Below, piece after piece: positions 57,411 to 64,000 of a DNA stretch of 64,000 nt. Below the pieces are notes generated by a model. The model was not told the origin of the DNA. It saw nothing but the letters and a program-made list of their open reading frames with translations, and made no database searches. The stretch covers positions 7,225 through 71,224 of the forward strand of contig CALBZE010000061.1 of assembly GCA_937889645.1 (NCBI GenBank). The letters are read 5' to 3'. The position numbers and the translations under genes were made by a program. Within the stretch, counting starts at the first letter, position 1. Every line of letters starts with the position of its first letter. The DNA is from an uncultured bacterium. GTDB lineage: Bacteria; Gemmatimonadota; Gemmatimonadetes; Longimicrobiales; RSA9.

Positions 57411-59432
57411 ATGGCAAGATCCCTCGTTCTCGGCAACGGCCGATTCCTGATCAACTTCGACGAGTTCTACCGGATCCGCGACATCTACTTCCCTCACATC
57501 GGGATCGAGAACCACACCGAAGGGCATCCGTTCCGCTTCGGGGTCTGGGTCGACGGCGCCACGCACTGGATCGACGAGACGTGGGACCGCGAGATCGGCT
57601 ACCAGGAGGGGACGCTGGTCGGCGACGTCCTCCTGCGCCACCGTGGCCTCGGACTCGAGGTGCGCTGCCGCGACGCGATCGATTTCGAGAGCGACGTCTT
57701 CTGCCGCGAGCTACGCGTCCGCGACACGCGGGGCGAGGCGCGGCAGGTCAGGATCTTCCTGCACCACGACTTCCACATCTCGGGGACGGACGTCGGCGAC
57801 ACGGCGCTCTACGACCCCGAGGTCGATGCGATCATCCACTACAAGCGGGACCGTTACTTCCTGATCGGCGGCGGCGCGGCGCCGGACTACCGGCTTTCGC
57901 GCTTCTCGACGGGGAAGAAGCGGGTCGGCGGCGCCGAGGGGACGTGGCGCGACGCCGAGGGCGACGGGATCCTGAGCGGCAACCCGATCGCGCAGGGTTC
58001 GGTCGACTCGACCGTCTCGATCGAGATGGACGTCGGGCCGTCGGGGGAGAGCGTCGCCTACTACTGGATCGCGGCGGGCGAGCGTTACGGCGACGTCGTC
58101 GAGCTGTGCACGATCGTGCGCGAGGAGGGGCCGGCCACGCTGCTGGACCGGACCGGCAGCTACTGGCGGCTCTGGGTCGAGAAGCACGAGGTCGACAGCG
58201 GGCTGCCGGAGCGGATCATCTCGCTCTACAAGACCAGTCTCCTGGTCATGCGTACGCACCTGGACGAGGGCGGCGCGATCATCGCGGCGACGGATTCGGA
58301 CATCACGCACATGGCGCGGGACACGTACGCGTACATGTGGCCGCGCGACGGCGCGCTCATCGCCGAAGCGCTGAGCCGCGCCGGGTACCCGTCGCTCGCG
58401 CAGCGCTTCTTCGACTTCGCCGGTCATCTGGTCAAGCGCGAGGGGTACTTCCTGCACAAGTACAACCCGGACCGCTCGCTCGCGTCCTCGTGGCACCCGT
58501 GGGTGGACGAGAAGGGGCGGAAGATGCTGCCGATCCAGGAGGACGAGACGGCGCTCGTGCTCTGGGCGCTGTGGCGGCACTTCGAGCGGTACCGCGATGT
58601 CGAGCAGGTCCAGCCGCTCTTCCGCTCCTTCATCGTGTGCGCGGCGGACTTCATGGCCGCGTATCGCGACCCGGAGACGGGGCTGCCGCTCCCGTCCTGG
58701 GACCTCTGGGAGGAGCGGCGCGGCGTGCTCACCTTCACCTGCGCCGCGGTTTGGGCAGGGCTGGACGCGGCGGCGCGCTTCGCCCGCGCATTCGGCGACG
58801 AGGAACGCGCCGCCGAGTACGGCGACGCCGCCGAGTCGGTCCGGAACGGCATCCTGCGCCACCTCTGGGACGAGGAGGCCGGCCGGTTCTTGCGCATGCT
58901 GGTTCCGCCCGAGGCGGAGGGCGCGCCGTTCGCTCGCGACGCGACGCCCGACAGCTCGCTCTTCGGCCTCCACTTCCTCGGCTTCCTCGAGGCCGACGAC
59001 CCGCGTCTCGTCGCCACGCTCGACGCCGTCATCGAGGCGCTCACCGTCCGCACCGAGGTCGGCGGTCTGGCCCGATACCGCGGAGATTATTATCATGCCG
59101 TCAGTCGGGACTGGGAGCGTGTGCCCGGCAACCCGTGGTTCATCGCGCAGTGCTGGCACGCGCGGTGGCGCATGGCACGCGCACGCACGCCGGCCGAGCT
59201 CGACGCGGCGCTCGATCCGCTCGAGTGGGTCGCCAACCACGCGACGTCGGGCGGGCTGCTCCCCGAGCAGCTTCACCCGTTCTCCGGCGCGCCTCTCTCC
59301 GTCAGTCCCCTGATCTGGAGCCATGCGGCGTTCGTGTCCGCGGTCCAGGATTATCTGCTTCGCAGAGCAGCATTTGCATCGTGTCCGACGTGCGGCGTCG
59401 CCAAGGCGTCCGTGGAACGTGCCTTGCGCTGA
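57411..59432 (+). CDS. GH15-family glucoamylase/trehalase-like enzyme
   Basis: A 673-residue cytoplasmic protein. An N-terminal beta-sandwich (about 1-260) precedes an (alpha/alpha)6 barrel with the GH15 motifs AYMWPRDGALIAEAL, the predicted acid Glu in SWDLWEER and base Glu in LLPEQLHPF. It should hydrolyse alpha-glucosides such as glycogen fragments or trehalose; no signal peptide is seen. The last segment (CPTCGVAKASVERAL) is unusual for the family. It lies 25 bases after the Minf_1886 gene. Confidence 0.88.
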   Translation: MARSLVLGNGRFLINFDEFYRIRDIYFPHIGIENHTEGHPFRFGVWVDGATHWIDETWDREIGYQEGTLVGDVLLRHRGLGLEVRCRDAIDFESDVFCRELRVRDTRGEARQVRIFLHHDFHISGTDVGDTALYDPEVDAIIHYKRDRYFLIGGGAAPDYRLSRFSTGKKRVGGAEGTWRDAEGDGILSGNPIAQGSVDSTVSIEMDVGPSGESVAYYWIAAGERYGDVVELCTIVREEGPATLLDRTGSYWRLWVEKHEVDSGLPERIISLYKTSLLVMRTHLDEGGAIIAATDSDITHMARDTYAYMWPRDGALIAEALSRAGYPSLAQRFFDFAGHLVKREGYFLHKYNPDRSLASSWHPWVDEKGRKMLPIQEDETALVLWALWRHFERYRDVEQVQPLFRSFIVCAADFMAAYRDPETGLPLPSWDLWEERRGVLTFTCAAVWAGLDAAARFARAFGDEERAAEYGDAAESVRNGILRHLWDEEAGRFLRMLVPPEAEGAPFARDATPDSSLFGLHFLGFLEADDPRLVATLDAVIEALTVRTEVGGLARYRGDYYHAVSRDWERVPGNPWFIAQCWHARWRMARARTPAELDAALDPLEWVANHATSGGLLPEQLHPFSGAPLSVSPLIWSHAAFVSAVQDYLLRRAAFASCPTCGVAKASVERALR

Positions 59433-59516
59433 TGGCCGCACTCGTGGTGGTTGGTGATGGGGCCGGGCCGGGATGGGCTGCGGGCCCTCGGTGTCCCTAC
59501 TGAGGGAGGGGGTTGA

Positions 59517-59717
59517 ATGACGCCGGCAGATCTGCAGTATCCCACGTGTCGCAAGTGTGGTGAGGGGACGATGCTTCCGCTCTCCGACTACGGTCGCGAT
59601 GGAGCGCCGATCACCTTCAAGGCGTGGGTCTGCTCCAATCCGGAATGCGGGTTCAACATCCGGATTGACAACGGCGAGATCAGCTTCGGCCGCACGATCG
59701 GGCAGAGCTACAAGTAA
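59517..59717 (+). CDS. Small zinc-ribbon protein
   Basis: A 66-residue protein with two cysteine pairs (CRKCGEG near residue 11 and CSNPECGF near 39), a likely zinc ribbon, with no other domain. The function is unknown. The start has a strong GAGGGAGGGGG site. An 8-bp hairpin at 59485-59506 includes part of that site and could regulate translation. Confidence 0.65.
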   Translation: MTPADLQYPTCRKCGEGTMLPLSDYGRDGAPITFKAWVCSNPECGFNIRIDNGEISFGRTIGQSYK

Positions 59718-59741
59718 CGACAACGGACCGGTCGGCCTCTG

Positions 59742-61298
59742 GTGACGGAGCGCGACGTCTTCGGCCGCGAGCATGTGGCCGTGTGGACTGCCGCCGAGGC
59801 GGCGGCGCTCGACCGGGAGGCGCGCGAGCGCCACGGCGTCCCCGAGCGAGTGCTCATGGAGGATGCCGGCCGATCGGCGGCGCTGATCCTGGACCGGCTG
59901 TACCCGCGGGGGCGGGTGGTGGCGGCGGTGGGGAGCGGGAACAACGGCGGCGACGCGCTCGTCCTGCTCCGGACGCTCCGGGCGTGGGGCAGGGAAGTCG
60001 CCGGAATCGCGGTGGGCTCGCGCGAGCCCGATCCCGGCCTGACCCACGGCCACGACGTCCCCATACTCCCCTTCGAAGCGAGAGCCGCGGCGTTCGCGGG
60101 CGCCGAGGTGCTGGTCGACGGCATCCTCGGGACGGGTGCGTCCGGCGCGCCGCGCGGGCGGGCCGCCGAGGCGATCCAGGCGATGAACGCGGCCGGCCGG
60201 CCGATCGTCGCGCTCGATCTCCCGTCCGGGGTCGACGCTACGACGGGGCAGGTCCCCGGTGACGTCGTGTGCGCCGCGGTCACGATCACGTTCGGCTGGC
60301 CGAAGCTCGGACTGCTGTTCGCGCCGGGGCGGCGGGCGTGCGGGCGGATCGTGGCGGTGGAGATCGGCTTCCCGCCGCTCGATCCGGCGCGCGTGCCGCC
60401 GGCGATGCTGATCACGCCGGCGTGGGCGGTCGCGCGGCTGCCGCGCCGGAAGCCGGACGCGCACAAGGGCTCGGTCGGCCGGGTCCTGGTCGCCGGCGGC
60501 GGGTACGGCATGGCCGGCGCCGCGGCGACGGCCGTGCGCGCCGCGCTTCGCGCCGGGGCCGGGTACGTGCGGCTCGCCGCGCCGGAGCTGAACCGCGAGG
60601 TCCTGCAGACCCGCGTGCCCGAGGCGGTCTACGCGAACCTGGACGACGCGGATGCGGTCGGCGCGGCGGCGGCCGCGGTCGACGCCGCGCTGATCGGCCC
60701 CGGCTTCGGCCGTGATGACGCCGCGCGTCGTCGACTGGGGCACGTTCTGGACGCGACGCGGGGCGTCCCCACGCTCCTCGACGCCGACGCGCTCACGCTC
60801 CTGGCCGAGGATCAGGACCGCCTGCGCGACGTCGCCGCGGAGCGGCCGCTGCTCCTCACGCCGCACCCCGGCGAGGCGAGCCGACTCCTCGGCCGCGAGG
60901 TGGCCGAGATCGTTGCCGCGCCGCTCGATGCGGCCCGTGCCGCCGCGGAGACGTTCGGGTGCGCCGTCCTGCTCAAGGGCGCGCCGTCGGTCGTGGCGGC
61001 GCCGGGGGAGCCGGTCATGATCGCCACGCTGCACTCCTCCGACCTGGCGACGGCGGGAATGGGCGACCAACTGGCCGGCGCGGCCGTGGCGTTCATGGCG
61101 GCCGGCGCGACGCCGCGGGACGCGGGCGCGCTCGCGCTCCACTACTGCGGTCGCGCCGCCGACCTCGCCGCGCGCGGCCGCTCGCTCCTCCCGGACGACG
61201 TCTCCGAGGCGATGGACCGCGCCTTCGCGGACCCCGGCCCCGAGGCGCCGCCGCTCGGATTCCCCTTCATCACGTTCGACCAGCCGCCCCGGTGGTGA
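59742..61298 (+). CDS. nnr: Bifunctional NAD(P)HX epimerase/dehydratase
   Basis: Repairs hydrated NADH and NADPH. The 518-residue fusion has the N-terminal YjeF-type epimerase (about 1-215; GSGNNGGDALVLLR, DLPSGVDATTG) and the C-terminal ADP-dependent dehydratase (about 220-510; KGSVGRVLVAGGGYGMAGA, LTPHPGEASRLLG). The dehydratase motif normally written GTGDVLAG reads GMGDQLAG, two substitutions that may weaken activity. It starts with GTG and overlaps thiL by 4 bases. Confidence 0.9.
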   Translation: MTERDVFGREHVAVWTAAEAAALDREARERHGVPERVLMEDAGRSAALILDRLYPRGRVVAAVGSGNNGGDALVLLRTLRAWGREVAGIAVGSREPDPGLTHGHDVPILPFEARAAAFAGAEVLVDGILGTGASGAPRGRAAEAIQAMNAAGRPIVALDLPSGVDATTGQVPGDVVCAAVTITFGWPKLGLLFAPGRRACGRIVAVEIGFPPLDPARVPPAMLITPAWAVARLPRRKPDAHKGSVGRVLVAGGGYGMAGAAATAVRAALRAGAGYVRLAAPELNREVLQTRVPEAVYANLDDADAVGAAAAAVDAALIGPGFGRDDAARRRLGHVLDATRGVPTLLDADALTLLAEDQDRLRDVAAERPLLLTPHPGEASRLLGREVAEIVAAPLDAARAAAETFGCAVLLKGAPSVVAAPGEPVMIATLHSSDLATAGMGDQLAGAAVAFMAAGATPRDAGALALHYCGRAADLAARGRSLLPDDVSEAMDRAFADPGPEAPPLGFPFITFDQPPRW

Positions 61299-62287
61299 AG
61301 CCGACGCCGCTCGGGCCCGGGCCCGAGTTCGACCTGATCCGCCGGTTCCTCGCGCGCAGCCGGCAGACCGGCCCGGACATCGTGGTCGGGCCGGGGGACG
61401 ACTGCGCGGTCTTCGAGGGCGGCCGGATCGCCATCAGCACGGACCTCTCGGTCGAGGACGTGCACTTCCGGCGCGCGTGGCTGGGGCCGGAGGAGATCGG
61501 GCGAAGGGCCGCGGCCGCGGCGCTCAGCGACCTGGCGGCGATGGCCGCCGCGCCGCTCGGCGCGCTCGTCTCGCTCGGCGCGCCCGCGTCGGATGTCCCG
61601 GACTTCGCCGAACGGTGCATGGCCGGCGCGACGGCGATGCTGGAGTCGGAGGGCGCGATCCTCCTCGGCGGCGATGTCGCTCGGTCGCCAGGGCCGCTCT
61701 TTCTCGACGTCGTCGTCCTCGGGCGCGCCGAGCGCCCCGTGCTCCGTGTCGGCGCCCGCCCGGGCGACGAGGTGTGGGTGACCGGCTCGCTCGGCGCGGC
61801 CGCCGCGGCGGTCCGCTGCTGGCTGGGCGGCGCGGAGCCGCCGGCCGCGGCACGCGACGCGTTCGCGTGCCCGCGGCCGCGCATCCGCGAGGCGCTCTGG
61901 CTCGCCGAGCGCGACGTGCCGCGCGCCATGCTCGACCTCTCCGACGGCCTCGTCGGCGACGTCGCCCACCTCGCCGCGGCCGGCGGGCTCGGGATTCTGC
62001 TGGAGGAGGAAAGGATCCCAGTCAATGGGGTAGCCATCGAGGTCGCGGGCAGGGAAGGGGGGCTGGCGCTCGCCCTCGGCGGCGGCGAGGATTACGAGCT
62101 GTGCTTCGCCGCGAGGCCCGGCGTCGTCCAGCCCCTCGCGACCGAGTTCGCGGACACGTTCGGCATCGGGCTCACCCGCGTCGGGGTCGTGCGCGAGGAG
62201 CCGGGCGTCGCGCTGCGCCGGAGCGACGGCTCCATCGCGCCGCCGGATGTCGAAGGGTACCGCCACTTCGCTGGAGGAAGTCGTTGA
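61295..62287 (+). CDS. thiL: Thiamine-monophosphate kinase
   Basis: Phosphorylates thiamine monophosphate to the diphosphate cofactor. The 330-residue protein has GPGDDCAVFEGG, STDLSVEDVHF and the C-terminal LDLSDGLVGDVAHLA and GGGEDYELCF. It starts with GTG overlapping the nnr stop. No other thi genes or TPP riboswitch are nearby. Confidence 0.94.
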   Translation: MKPTPLGPGPEFDLIRRFLARSRQTGPDIVVGPGDDCAVFEGGRIAISTDLSVEDVHFRRAWLGPEEIGRRAAAAALSDLAAMAAAPLGALVSLGAPASDVPDFAERCMAGATAMLESEGAILLGGDVARSPGPLFLDVVVLGRAERPVLRVGARPGDEVWVTGSLGAAAAAVRCWLGGAEPPAAARDAFACPRPRIREALWLAERDVPRAMLDLSDGLVGDVAHLAAAGGLGILLEEERIPVNGVAIEVAGREGGLALALGGGEDYELCFAARPGVVQPLATEFADTFGIGLTRVGVVREEPGVALRRSDGSIAPPDVEGYRHFAGGSR

Positions 62288-63042
62288 TTCGTACCATATG
62301 GGCGTACATCGCCCTCTTCTTCGGTACCATATTCCTGGCATCGCTCGTCATCGTCTGCGCGCTGCTCGGGGTGCGCGGCCGCGTCTACGACTGGGCCGGC
62401 CGCGCGTGGGGGCGCATGATGCTGCGCGTCAGCGGCACGCCCGTCACGGTCGAGGGGCTGGAAAACATCAACCCGGACCGGCCGCAGATCTTCGCCGCGA
62501 ACCACGTCTCCTGGTTCGACGTCTGGGCGCTGGCCGCGGTGATCCCGAAGCGCTACCGCTTCGTCGCCAAGAAGGAGCTCGGCAAGATCCCGATCTTCGG
62601 GCCCGCCTGGAAGGCCGCCGGCCACATCTCGATCGACCGGAGCGACCGCGCTTCGGCCATCGAATCGCTCAACGAGGCCGGGCGGCTCCTCAAGCAGGAC
62701 AACAGCTCCGTCGTCATCTTCCCGGAGGGCACGCGCTCGCCGACCGGCGAACTGCTCCCGTTCAAGAAGGGCGCGTTCATGCTCGCGCTCCACACCGGCG
62801 TCGAGATCGTCCCCGTCGCCGTGCTCGGCACGCGCAGAATCCTGCCGAAGGGCGGGTGGCGCATCCGACCGGGGCCGATTATCGTTCGCTTCGGCCAACC
62901 CATCGCCACCGAGGAGTACGGCGAGGAGCGGCGCGGCGAATTGATTGCGGAAGTCCGCTCGCGGATCGAGGCGATGCTCGAGGCGCCCGCGCCTCTCCTC
63001 GGGTCCGCCCGCGGACGGCGACAGAACACTCCATCCAATTGA
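62284..63042 (+). CDS. plsC: 1-acyl-sn-glycerol-3-phosphate acyltransferase
   Basis: Adds the second acyl chain in phospholipid synthesis. The 252-residue protein has an N-terminal membrane helix (residues about 5-28), the catalytic NHVSWFD and FPEGTRS. It starts with TTG, overlapping the thiL stop as TTGA, with GGAGGA 5 bases upstream, so this rare start is well supported. A 6-bp palindrome spans the plsC stop and the following gap. Confidence 0.92.
   Translation: MIRTIWAYIALFFGTIFLASLVIVCALLGVRGRVYDWAGRAWGRMMLRVSGTPVTVEGLENINPDRPQIFAANHVSWFDVWALAAVIPKRYRFVAKKELGKIPIFGPAWKAAGHISIDRSDRASAIESLNEAGRLLKQDNSSVVIFPEGTRSPTGELLPFKKGAFMLALHTGVEIVPVAVLGTRRILPKGGWRIRPGPIIVRFGQPIATEEYGEERRGELIAEVRSRIEAMLEAPAPLLGSARGRRQNTPSN

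Positions 63043-64000
<958 letters not shown>

Noticed and set aside
57711..61142. 1143-codon open frame on the minus strand across GH15 and nnr
   Set aside because: It has Arg/Val/Asp-rich composition and no domain, and it is antisense to two recognised enzymes.

Overview
This is a high-GC bacterial chromosome segment, packed with housekeeping genes that mostly run on the + strand in tight operons with ATGA/GTGA/TTGA overlaps. The gene set (rpmE-prfA-prmC, mutS2-dnaG-recJ, hrcA-dnaJ, rex, a Minf_1886-family gene after lon, and a secreted protein built from repeated carboxypeptidase-regulatory-like domains) suggests a Gram-negative-type bacterium, most likely Gemmatimonadota or a near relative. 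That placement is inference from gene content and protein style. No rRNA, tRNA, CRISPR array, insertion sequence or prophage gene was recognised.

Layout. 1-3.1 kb: end of an outer-membrane barrel protein, a Gfo/Idh/MocA protein and a convergent secreted repeat protein. 3.3-16.3 kb: rpmE-prfA-prmC, a YlbF-like protein, an inositol-lipid pair (CDP-alcohol phosphatidyltransferase plus inositol-3-phosphate synthase), tmk, an S41 protease, two transporters, a rhizobial-type asparaginase, a carboxymuconolactone decarboxylase-like protein, obg and dprA. 16.3-16.86 kb: a gene-free stretch with two different heptamer tandem arrays, one of them G-quadruplex-like. 16.86-20.4 kb: hemW, hrcA, dnaJ. 20.6-27.4 kb: a minus-strand island of four predicted exported proteins (TPR-CHAT caspase-like protein, lipoprotein, M48 metallopeptidase with TPR-like and BamE-like parts, YbjN-like protein) lying between dnaJ and prmA. 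27.7-42.3 kb: prmA, a small convergent gene, a HIT protein, a YqeY-like protein, mutS2, dnaG, a zinc-ribbon protein, recJ, rsmD, coaD, pta, a STAS/anti-sigma/PP2C partner-switching set and rsmA. 42.3-54.5 kb: an MFS transporter, rex with a perfect Rex operator, arginine deiminase, an exonuclease, an MBL hydrolase, then thiolase, bioY, a CPBP protease, 3-hydroxybutyryl-CoA dehydrogenase, acyl-CoA dehydrogenase, leucine dehydrogenase and glyA. 54.6-64 kb: lon, the Minf_1886 protein, a GH15 glucoamylase-like enzyme, a small zinc ribbon, nnr, thiL, plsC and a truncated eno.

How it fits together. Translation and its quality control (rpmE, prfA, prmC, obg, prmA, rsmA, rsmD), DNA repair and replication (dprA, mutS2, dnaG, recJ) and proteostasis (hrcA, dnaJ, lon, S41, M48, CHAT) dominate. 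Acyl-CoA and branched-chain amino-acid enzymes (thiolase, Hbd, ACAD, LeuDH) sit close together, downstream of a Rex-controlled arginine deiminase operon, which suggests redox-linked amino-acid catabolism.

The most promising candidates for something undescribed are the exported TPR-CHAT/M48/lipoprotein/YbjN island, a set of apparently leaderless promoters (eamA, recJ, rex) with identical -10-to-ATG spacing, and the Rex operator lying across the rex start codon.
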